A DNA stretch of 64,000 nucleotides, taken from assembly GCF_030867145.1 (NCBI RefSeq), contig NC_134428.1:25824320-25888319 (forward strand). The letters run 5' to 3'. The stretch is from Opisthocomus hoazin (lineage: Eukaryota > Chordata > Aves > Opisthocomiformes > Opisthocomidae). Shown in pieces: positions 34,901 to 46,900 of this stretch. A model generated the notes under the pieces. That model saw only the letters and a program-made list of their open reading frames with translations, did no database searches and was not told the DNA's origin. The first letter of the stretch is position 1, and each line of letters starts with the position of its first letter. Made by a program: the position numbers and the translations under genes.

Positions 34901-37900
34901 TTGCGTATGTTGCACATAGCTCTTTCATTGTTTCAACAGTTTTGCCTGCTTGTATTCAGGATGCAAATTAATGTTTCATTAGTTTCCAAGTTTCCATCGC
35001 GTTAATGTCTTGAATAATTTATTCTGTGCATGAGCTGAAGATAAAATACAAGAGTATAGGATCTCTAAATAATTCAGAATTATGTTCCTTCTTTCAGAAA
35101 AGTAGCTGGTTAAGTGGTGGGGGTGGGCAGGGATGTTATTTCTTGATTTCAAGCGTAGTTTGGATGGATCCAAAATGTTATTTTGGCTAAGGTAGAAATT
35201 GCTGTTGTATCAACTGAAGTAGCTACCAGTGTTCATGTAAAATTAGACTACCTTCCTGGGAAAGTAAAGAGGGCTGATTTTTTTTTTCCTGTTCAGGATT
35301 GGGAATGGAAATAGTGAAGATGATGCTAATATAAATGTTTCTGGCATAAGTAGCATTTCAATACTGTAGTATTGTCATTAAAAATGCATGTATGTCATTC
35401 CTGTGGATTTCAAATATTCTAACCTGTCTAGTTTTATACATCTGGTTTTATTAAAAGAGGGAAGAGGCAGTTCATAGGAGTTAGATGAATGCATTGTTTA
35501 GTCGCTAAGCGGAAGGTTTCTCTGTTTGTACAGCAGCTAGTATAACAAATTCGTACATCAGCAAGTGCCCGCCAAAATGCTCTTGTACCAGGCATTTTAA
35601 GGACTTCCAAATGATACTTATTTTTTCCTGTTTGTTGAGAATACTGTGGAATTGTCAGTTGTTGTGGTATTCTTTCCAGCTTGGCAAAATACGTATTTTT
35701 GCTGTGTTTAATGTCAGTGCTATTAAAGACAGACGAACCAATCCATTTTTCCTAAACTTCTAAAACAAGACCCTGCAAACTGTGCTGTGGCCGCAAGTAG
35801 CTAATGATGAGCCAAGCCCGAAGGTAAATGCTGTTTAAGAAGACTGTCTGAGTTTTGTTGTACGTGCTCACTCCAGTAATCACGGTGTGCTTCTGCAGAA
35901 CGAGATTTCATTATGACATGAAAGATCTTTTTGCACACACGCTTCAATGTTTGTATGTGATACCCGGGTGAAGTGATTGATAGAAGTGGAACAGGACTGT
36001 TTGTGTTGGTGCCAGCGTTGTGGTTAGCTGTTCTGAATGCTTTTGTGCTGTGCGAAACAGCTGGAGCTGAAACCCTCTGTCCGTCTTCAGCTCTGAATTC
36101 CCCTGCTTTGTAGAAGGCAGAGGCATAAAGTACTACTTTTATTGCAGAACAGAATAAACTTTGAATCAACCACTGAAGCGGAAAGTGCTTTTAAAAATAG
36201 CTGGGTGTGGAATTGAAATCTTTGACTCATATTTCCCACCTTGGAAACTTCTTACTCGTTTTCCTCTCTGAAGCAAAATTGCCCGAATACACTAACTCTT
36301 CTGTTTTTTGTCAGGGTGTTTTTGTTGGTTTTTTTTTTTTTTTTCACTTGCCTAACTATGCTTTCCTGATTGGAAAAACTGTTATATTAGCTTTTAAATC
36401 TTGAAAGCAAACAGCGAAACTGAACAGAATCCCAAACGCTGGCTGTTAAACGGCCCGTAGGAATGGCGTGCAGCTTACCTTTGTGCGGCTCTTCAGGGGT
36501 TAATGAATTGGCAAACAGTTAGATATTTTCCAGATCAGCTAGCTGAGCTTACAGCTGCGGCCATTTTTCCACAACGAAAATTCTAGCACTACATCTTACG
36601 TGTGTCAGCTTGAAAGCCAGACTTCCTCTGTTTGCCCTTCAGCATTCCAGCACTGACAACTCTTTGGGGCATGACGCGCAGGCAGACGGCGCGATACGTT
36701 TTGGAGAGGGCAGCTCCAGCAGCAGCAAGAAGCAGTGAAATGACAGCTTGGTGCTGCTCTTTGTGTGGTGTGGAGGGCGAGCTGAGCTTTGCACGCTGAT
36801 TTTGTGCGAGTGAGAAACTGTTTTCCATCTGCATTAAAGTTATTCAAACTGCTGCCATTTTTTTTATTGGAGGGGGAGTTTAAGTCACTGGGCCCCTACT
36901 CCAGGAGGAGTTGGCAGGCAGCGCTCCTGGAGCAGTAAAATGACACCATGCTTCTCCTCCATTTTCTAATGAAATCTGCAGAGTGGGAGAGCAACACAAG
37001 TTGGAAGCGTCTGTCTTTGGAATCTCTCTGTAAACTGTAACTTCACCGTCCCCTGCTTTGGGGGTTTTCAGCAGGTTTGTTCTTTATGAAAATCTGTCGG
37101 TTTTAATGTTTGTTTCTGTAAACTTGCTAGTACTAGTCAAGAAAAATAACTGCGATAGACTGTAAGTCTGGTAATATTATCTTGCTGCCTTAATATGGTT
37201 CCAAATAAAATACTGGCGTGCAGAACAAACTTTTATGAAACAAGCAACTTGTTTATAATGAATTAAAATATGAAGATAATTATTAAGGGGTGTTGGAATT
37301 TACAGTAGCCATATTGGAATATTAATGTATTATTTAGTCTTCTGAGAAGTTGTGGACCAGAAATTGTTGGACAGGAGAAGTTGTGTAGCGTAAAGATTAC
37401 TCTGTGGTGCTGAGGGAAGGAAGGCGAGGGAATTCTGTGGCACTTCTGATGTGTTTCAATCTGAAAGTAACAGGCAAACACAAGCTCTGTGTATGCTTTA
37501 GTACAGCCTGGTTATCTGGTGGCTTTCTGTTTAGTTTGCTGATCATAGTAGAAAGAATTAGCACCTTTGCTAAGGAAATGAATGCATAGAATGTTTGAGA
37601 AATAGAATTTTCTTAAACCGTGAAGTCTTGTTCACGTCGTAGCTGAGGAGCTGGCTTGGCAGAAAGTGGCGTGTTTGTTAGTTGCCCTCTTTTATAGTCC
37701 AAAGCGATTCGATTACCTGCAAGTTCATTGGATTCGGGTATAAAACGCGCTTTGTCTTCAAGCAGCTTTAATTAGGAAAGTACAGTGTTAATGCTGCTGT
37801 GTTGCAGTACTGCTCTAAGCATGCTGCTTGCAACTCCGTTTGGACACCTCGTGGAATGTCACGCAGAAATGGTTTTACTTCATCTGAGAGGAGCAATGGT

Positions 37901-40900
37901 ATCTGAGCGGTAGCAGGAGTGTAGGAAAACGGAGTCTCTGTCGTTGACCGTGTTATGGGGTGTTCTGTGTTGGATTTAAAACCTCCTTAAGCGAGGTGTA
38001 GTTTCCACTTAAGCTGACAGTTAAAAAAACCCAGACAGCTTCACTACAGCGTGCAGGAGGCTGCACGTGTCCCGGCGTGGTGCCCTTACCGTGGGCCCGT
38101 GGGTTGGCTGATAACGGTGTGGTGGGTTTCTGCCTATCGCTGTCAGCACACCTCGGGTGTAGGCTGAGCTGTGCTGCAAACTAGAAAGAGTAATTCACGT
38201 GGGTCAGCTGTAGCAGAAGGCCTAGCGATAGATCACAGAGTTAGGATTTGGGCAGTAGTTACACAGATTGTGGTATGTGGGGAATTTTTTTTTTTTCCCA
38301 AAGCTTGGTGCAGTACCTAGACTACAGGCATGTGCTAAGTGCTTACACATTAAATTGTTGACAAATTCTGAGCTATTTGCTAAAATACCCCCCCTTCCCC
38401 CCTCACCAGCTTAGTCACTTTCAGTTATTTTCATTATTTTTAAACCAGGAAATTTGAAAAGGAATACGTGGAATTAGATTTCTTTAAGTCTTCTTTTTAA
38501 TTATGAAATTCAGTTTTGGTCCTAATTTGTTACTGCATTATATGCATCAAAACATTGTGCAATGGATCTGATCTGAGTGTACCTACTTTTTTTGTACAGG
38601 GAACAAATTGATGGAATCTGATACGGTGTTAGTGATTTTTATCCGCTTGCCTATTTATCTGATAGCTTTTGAATACCTTCTGCTCCCCATGCTCTGTACA
38701 TTAAATCGACTTATGTCGTGGCCGTTGCTCTCCTCGATTCTGTCGTCCTCCAGTCAGCTGTGACATAGCTGTGTGGGAGCAGGGGTGCTGGGGGCTGCGG
38801 AGCCGGAGGGGAGCAGCCGAACTGGGGCGCACGCCGCGCGCCGGCGCCTGCCGCCTCGGAAGCACGGGGCTCCCGAGCGCTTTGCTTAAGCAGCCTAAAT
38901 CCAGGAGTCCATTAAAACACAGCTCAGCTGCTGATTCTTAGGTGATGTTTTATTCTGAAGGCCTTCACGCTTGTGTTTTGCAAAATATGTAACTGTGTAT
39001 TATAGTAGAAATTTTTAAAAAAGTCGTAAGTAACATTGACAGTGTTCAGACCGATTCTTCAAACAAAAGTTTAAGCAGCTTTTTTAAATTTCATTTTTAT
39101 GTTGTATTACATGTATCTGTTCCTGAAAGTGAATGATAAAATGGTTTTTTAACAAAACCAAAAAATCTAAAAAGCCCCAGAAAATGACATTTTCAGTCCT
39201 GTAGTAACGATATTCCTGCTGCTGACAGGCCGGGAAGTCGTTCAGTGGAACGCAGCAGGGAAATGGTTTAAGGATGTTGCTCTTAAGCCACAAGTCGCGT
39301 GCACTTAGATGCTGCTGGTGTACAAAGCTGTTCTTGAAAATAAATACAGCCTTACAGTAACTGAACCCCGATTTGTCGTCGGGTGCCGCCTCGCCCAGCC
39401 TTGCTGGTCCCGAGCAGTAGTGGCTGCCTCGGGTTCCCTCTTTCCTCGCACGCAGGGTCGGCTCTCTTCCCCAGCCTGCCACCTCCTGAGAGATGCCCTT
39501 GGAGCAGTTGGATGGTGCTGCGCCCTGAACTCTTCTCTCACAGCATCTCAATTAAAAAAGTGTGGGAATGAGTCCTTAACCTGGGTGACTTTTCCCCTCG
39601 GTTGGCTGTATGGGCCCAGAAGAGGCTGTGCTGCGGGGGACGGAGTGACCTGTAGCTAGCAGGATCCTCTTCAGATGTTTGTCACCAGAGGAGCTGCAGT
39701 ACCGAGCCATGCCCTTGCTGTTAGCAGCAGGAATGCTGTGCAAGTTAAACTATTTTTCTTTCAGTAACTTCTAAAACTTCCAGTTTCGTTTGGTGGAGCT
39801 CTGAGTAGAGATGGTGACTGGACCACGTAGGTAGGTCAGTGTTGAGGGAGGTCACGATCAAGTCTCGAGGTATCTCGAAAGGTTCCACAGCGAATGTAAA
39901 TATGCCTTATGGCTATTTCATCCAAGAAATGCGAAAGGTATAGTAGAATATCGGTTATGTGAGGGATTGGAAGTACAGCTGACGGGTTACAGTGGTGGGA
40001 ATGAGTGGTAGTGGCACCAGGAAACACGCATCCAGCAGGTCACAGTATTCCTTCCAGTCTGGTGAGCCTGGTTTCCTAACCGGTTACCCGTACCTGAGCA
40101 CCCCCATGCTTGCCACCTTTGCTTTTCTGCTGGTTGGGGTGGAGATGTTCAGCTGAGGATGGTGCAGTTTGGTGTGTTCACTCACAGTTGTCTTCTGCAA
40201 ACTGTTTGACCTTCATCTTGCCTCGAAGTGGCCGTGCCAAGAAGACTGAAAGGTAATTTGGAGTTGGAGTTGCACACTGATGAACGTGGGCACAGTCCTG
40301 CCGAGCTGTGCGGGGGGGCTGCCAGTCCTGTTAGCTTTTCCTGCGGGCGACGTTGACTTCAGGGTGTGAATGCGTTTCTGCTTGGGTGTTGGGGTTGACG
40401 AAGGAAGCAACTCTTGACGATACGTTCTGCATGTCCTGCTCACCGCTTGTTCTTTCTGTGTGAAACCGTAACACTTTTCTGTGTGTAACACTTAAGTTTC
40501 CCATTGGAGTAAGATTGATTTTTTTAGTACTTCAGTATTTTTCAAAATAAAGTTTAAATGCCAAAATAAACTGGCATAGTGCTGATCTGCCAGGTAGAGC
40601 TATAGAAAGCTTGTTAGTAGCAGCATACTTGAACTGAGATAACTGTGTTAGGAGTGATAGCAAGACACATTTCTGCTTCCAGATCTGTGCTATTACAGCT
40701 GTGGGATTATGGGATAATAGAGCTGTTAATGGGGAATGAGTTACAACTGGAATTGGAAAAAATGCTACCATTACATAATCTATAAACACATCTAAGAATA
40801 TTGACTGAGTCTTCAGTTTTTGAAGTTGCTGTTCCTATGAATAACTTTGTCCAACTTTCTTTTTTTTGGGGGTGGGGGTAGTGCCAGAACAAACAAAGAC

Positions 40901-43900
40901 AAGTGTAAGCCAGCCTCAGCCTGTCACCTCTAACGGCACTTCCACAGTAACCAGCACTAATAATAATGCCAAGCGGGCCACAGCCAACAGTCAGCAGCAG
41001 CAGACCTTGCCTCGATACCCTCCTCGTGAAGTACCACCGCGATTTCGACACCAGGAACAGAAACAGCTTCTGAAACGAGGTCAGCAGTTACCAGTTATAG
41101 CTGCAAACCTGGGATCTACTCCTAAAGTATTAAACGGCCAGTCAGGAGGCAGCACTGTCACAAATAAACAGCCAGTGACCAACGGAGAAGTGCCGAACAG
41201 CAGCAAAAAACAGCCAGGTGAGGGGGGGGTACCTGTTTTCCTTTAACTAAAGTCTAATAGTTGAAATTCAATTCTCAGCAAAGTATTTGAGCTAATGCTA
41301 TTTAAGCTTTAAATGTAAGCTGTGGCATGATGAGAATTTTTCCTGTGTCGTAGCTTAATATTGCAGGGTGGTTTCAGGCATCTTTGTGCAGGTTTTGTAC
41401 TGAAACTCAGGACATTTCAGCTGCTTGTTGTTGCCAGTGGTGCGCAACAGACCTGTCTGTCTGCGAGCAGGGGCTGAAGCTGGTGTGACCACTGCTGTGT
41501 TCTGCATTTCCAGTCGTTATCGTAATAATTGATCTGAGCGTGGTCATGGTGCGAATCACCCAGTTTTGATACGTGGGTCTCAGAAGGAGGGGTCTTTCAG
41601 GCAGTTCCCAGAGCATTCCAACAGCATCTCAGGACTTTCTTCTTTTTTTTGGTGTGTGTTTGTTTTTGTTTTTTGGTTTAATTTGTCTTGCCATCTGGAG
41701 ATACGGAGAGGGTACAGCTTGTTTAGAACAGCAGAATTGCGTGGTGGTGTTGGGTCAGAGTTTTTCTTTGTTCATCTACCTGAAGCTAGGTTGTTGTACA
41801 AACCTGAGAGACCTCTACCTTTATTACTGTAAGTATTTAAGTATAGCTATCCTTCATTGTTTTGGCTTGTGACACGCTCCCTTCAACTACCTTCTAAAGG
41901 CGAGTAAACTTACCTGTCACCTGTGCATAATGTGCCACCCAGTGAATGTACCAGGATACAGTTCGGCAAATTTTTGGGGACAGTAAGGACAGTCTATTTT
42001 TGGCTGGAAAAAAGTAATTTTCTTTGTAGGGATCTAGATTTTCAAAGGGATTTGGTATTAATGCATGCTAACACTTAATATGGTGGACAAGTGCTTTCTT
42101 ATTTTTATACTTGTATTTATTTTTTTAACGTGCATGATGTAACTTCTTCCCACAGATAGTTTCTTCTGAACTTTACTGAATCCCCAGTGTTACATGAAAT
42201 TAGTGTTTTATATGCTAGTAGTGTTTTATATGCTGTGCAGGATGTGACTCCTAGCCCCCTCAGTTACAAAAAAAGATTTCTGGAAAATAGTGTTGATATT
42301 TCAAGTTTTAATTAAATTTTGAACTGTTCTGATTACTGGATCTCGAAGAAGCAGTATTTAAAATGAAAGCAAACAATCAAAGCATTGGAAGCAGTTTATC
42401 CATGTGCCCCTGGAGGAATGTTTCCGATATTACTTTCCAGTGTTATTTTTGTAACGTACTGATAGAACTCTTTGCCATTCCAAGAAGTGATTTTTAAGCA
42501 GTTTAATTTTTTTTTTCACTTGTACAATTTTGTTCCTGTCTATAGTCAGGTTTAAAGTGACCTTCCATGTACTTGCTTGCTCCTAAGATGAAACTTTCTC
42601 CAGCACGTATCCTCTGCTGGTCAAATTGTATGGTAGCAAGTAGCAATTTAAATAAAAATTCACATATAAACTAATCTAAGAAGTATTACTCCTTTTACAA
42701 CCTATTAAACCCTTTAGTAGTACCTAGAGGGTTTTTTCAGTGTACTGTCCTTCATTTTGTGAGCCCCAGCCCAATATTTGATTAGTTGGGTTCCCATTTG
42801 TGTATTGCATTCTGCCCAGTTTTGCTCAAGTGCTTGGTTTTGTGCTGGCGTGGCTGGGCAGCCTTTAGGCTGGGAGACGTCCGCGGTCCCTCTGCGGTGC
42901 TGCCGCAACGCTGTGCTGCCTGTCCAAGGCAGCTGCTTTGCTGGAGTGGTTCTGCGGTTTGAAGAATACCTTAATTAATTGAGTAAGAAGTCTGTAAGTC
43001 CAGCTGGTAACGAAAAGGTTGTGGGAGCCTTTGAGGAGAGAAGGGTTGGCCAAATCACTTTCCTGTCTTAAGAAAATGTTTGTATTGTCTGTAGCATCCT
43101 GTCAGGTCTTTGTGAACTGTGTGCTGTGCTCAGGGCATTCCCTGTGTCCAAGGTGGACTGGTCAGCATCGACAAGTGGGCTTGGGAGGCCAGGGTCTCGT
43201 TTCTTGGTGCTGCGCTCTTGGAAGATCCCGTTCCTCTAGTATGACCGGGAATAAGGTCTGGTTTGGATCTTTTGTCATGTTCTTTGAGAAATGTAGGTAA
43301 GATGAGAACATAAAGGAAAATAACTTTTCAGTGTTGGATTTCTGTGATGGTTTCAAAATCTTGCCTAGTGAATTGCCTGTGAGGTAGCGTGGAGGTGGCC
43401 CTAGTCCAGCAGCATGCGAGAGTGACTCGGTGTCTTTTGACACCCTTGTATCTGCAAGGAAATACTGTTGTCATTTGCCTGTCTGCATCTTACTCGCTTG
43501 CCCTCCCTAGCTCCTCCTTTAGCCTCCAGCGGCAGCTTCTAGGTACTCTCCTTGTTGTGATCGCTGAAATTAAAATTCTCAATACATTTGACATACCTGT
43601 AGATCCCTTCCTCTTGAAAGAGTATCCATGTACAGGCCATTTGGGTTAACAAATTTTATACCCTAACGGAGTATCTTTGAAGATTGTTAAGTTCTTGGCT
43701 TTTTTTTTTTTAATCGTTTAATGGATATTGGGATTGATCAGTATTTCAGGGCTAAAAGAAAAACTGTAGCTTGAAGTGTGGAAGTCAAAATTGCTGGAAT
43801 CGGTAATGGCTCCCGTTGTTCTAGCTTGTCGTTCCCTGACAGACCCCGGGCTAGGATCTCTCCTTAGTTCCAGCAGTGGTTGTAACTGTTGGATAGGTGT

Positions 43901-46900
43901 TTTGCAAAAGCCAGGGAACACAAATACTGCTAAATTTAAAGTCTTCCTTTGATTGTCCTGGCCACAGTAAGTTTTTATGTCTAGTATTGGAGAATTTTTC
44001 AGTCACATCAGTGGTTAAAAAAAAAAAACTCTTGTGTTTTGCGTGGTCAATCATCTTCTGTTTTGAAAATGAACCTGCGTTGTTCAGAAGTAAAGCTTAA
44101 GAAGGGGTAGTCCTGTGGGTTGGGGTCTTTCTGCTGTTTTTAGCACATTTGGCACATTTTTTTGAATAAGACACGAGCGAAGCTCAGGCCGTGTAGTACT
44201 TCTGCAATAGATACAGTCTTGTACCAAGGTGGTTATTTTAAGAAATCTACAGAAGTAGCACTTGATCAGAACGTTTTCGTACCCAGTTCAGTTGTTTGCT
44301 TTACTGAAATTGTCCCCGATGTGTAAACTTCACATGAAAGCAAGGTCTTGAATGCTGCCTTGGTGTGTGTGTGTTTGCCTCTGGGCTTTGAAACGCATCG
44401 GAATCGCCGGGTGGTTATTGCAGAGTGAAGCAATCTATGCAGCGAGCTACGATATTTGGCAGCAGTGATTGCTTACAACTGTGGGGCAGAGCAGAACGGG
44501 AGAGCACCGTCGGGCTCCTGGTGTCAGTCTGCTTACTTGGACTCCTCCTCTGATGCGAGTGGGTCTCGCTTGGTCCTTGTGCATCTTGCCAGATGTTGGG
44601 CTGCAGCCAGAGGCTCTGGAAACAGAAGGTTCTTGCGGGAGCTGGCGCGTTCGTTCTCACTTACTGCAGGAGTCGGGGAAGAAGGGAGCAGTTGGGATTT
44701 GCAGCTACTGGTGATGGAGGTTGACTTAATTTAGGAAACCTTGTCTTAAAAGTAAGAGTTATGGTCTCCAACTGTAACATTTGTGAATATGAAACATTAA
44801 CTTTGGTTTCATATGCTGCCTGGAGGACACTTGGAGGAAGAGCGGGAAATGGAAGTTCATTATGCACACACTTAGGCTGAACCGGCGTTGGACTGTACGC
44901 GGTTATTTCTGTTTGATAAATCACGTAGCAGAAGAGTGACTCTCGGGTGGAGAAAGCGTGCCCTTCAGAACAACGGCACGAACTTGCTCAAGTTTCAGGG
45001 CTGACCGCTGAAGTTCTAGGTTAGCACAGTCAGAACAGGTTTTGGTTTCGATGACTATAAATTCTTCCTCTCTTTTTATATAAATCAAACTTTTAAGATT
45101 AAGGACATGTTAAACTGGTTAACTAAATGCCAAATATATAAAAACTAGCTAGTAGTGGAAGTATTTAGTAAAAGCAGCAAAATTGCTAATAAATCTGAGC
45201 ACTGCATGTAGCCAGCTGGGTTTGCTGTCGGTGTCTCTGCGCAGCGCTGTGGGTGAGGCGGTTCAGAACTGCCTTGTCGCTAGCGCAGTCATGGGCTTGA
45301 GATGGCTCTTAAGAGCAACCTGTCCTGAAAAAGGGGTGCCAATAAATGGCTTTCGTGTAGTGAGTGGTTTGGGGACTGTTCTCAAAGGGCTAGTTAACTT
45401 CAGTAACACTTCTGTAATTTTCTTGCCTTTTTTTTTTTTGTAGGCATGCCTCCCATTCGGGACTTGGTGAGCCACTCCCCTAACCAGTCAGGTTAGCTAT
45501 TTAAATCTCGCCCTTTTTTTGTACGGAGTGTGTTTGTAGTAGTTACGTGTTTCACACAACTTTGATTTTTTTTTTTAATTTATTTATTCTTTTGTTCTTT
45601 CGCTTATGTTTTTCAATAGCATGTGCTGTGTGAATAACTGGCTTAAGTATACTTTCTTTGTGCCATTACATACTACATTTGGTTAAACATTTTTAGTTTT
45701 ATAAAATACCATCAGAACCAAACCTAACATTCATACCAAAACAGGTGTTTCAATTGTGTGGCACCTTGGCTCTAAAATACTAAGTGTCTTTTTTACCTTT
45801 ATGCTTACACCTTCGATTGCCTCTTCGTGGTATTCGATTGAGTGATCTGTGCAAGCCGGTGCTTTGTATCAGAGACGTTTCACAGCGCTGTGGAGGAAAT
45901 CACGTCTGGGGGCCTTTCTGTTTTGAGTGCTGAGTTTATGCTGGGGTAGCGCATCCCTGGGGCCTACAGCTGTGTATGTTGTTTACTGGGTATGACTGTG
46001 AAGAACACTTACTGTTTATTTTTAAATAATATTTGGAGCGAATGTGCTGTGTGAGGGCTTGAGGACATGCTGTGTGAAATCCTCTGGAGCAACGCAGACG
46101 GGGCTGCAGAGTGGTTTGTGCTGGCTCTGCTTCTGGCCGTGCCATGTACCCGTCGGGCTGCTGCGGGCGCAGTGCTTAGGAGAACGTTTCGTGTTGCATC
46201 TCTTCTGTTTGCCTTGAAGACTGCTCCCGACGGGATGATGTTACAGAATCACAGAATGGTCGGGGTTGGCAGGGACCTCTGTGGGTCACCCAGTCCAACC
46301 CCCCTGCCGAAGCAGGGTCACCCAGAGCAGGCTGTAGAGGACCTTGTCCAGGTGGGTCTTGAATATCTCCAGAGAAGGAGACTCCACAGCCTCCCTGGGC
46401 AGCCTGGGCCAGGGCTCCGTCACCCTCAGAGGGAAGAAGTTCTTCCTCCTGTTCAGCTGGAACTTCCTCTGCTCCAGTTTGTGCCCGTTGCCCCTTGTCC
46501 TGTCGCTGGGCACTACTGAAAAGAGCTTGGCCCCATCCTCCTGACACCCAGCCTTCAGATATTTTCAGGTATATATTAGGTTCCCTCGCAGCCTTCTCTT
46601 CTTCAGGCTGATGTTAGTCCTCTGCTCTGTCTTCCCGGGGCTGAATTTGGCCACTTGACAAGTCAGTGCAGCTTCGTCGTGCAACGGCAGCCTGACCCGA
46701 GGGTCGCCCGCTTCCCAGGGCTTGCGGGGCTCGGCGAGCTGTCAGGACTCACCAGTGCTGCGGGTGCTGGCGCAGGTCAGGGCCAGAGCCCCAGCCGGGG
46801 GGGAGCGCGCAGGACGGTCCCTTTTAGGAGAGCTGCCGGCTGTGCTGGGCTAGGCGCAGAGGGACGCCGAGTCCTTGTCCTGGCAGCTTTCCTGTCCGGC

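Noticed and set aside
46067..46547. Plus- and minus-strand frames of 120-150 codons near 46.3 kb
   Set aside because: The DNA is a CR1 LINE fragment. Only the minus-strand ORF2 tail has meaning, and it is a dead truncated copy.
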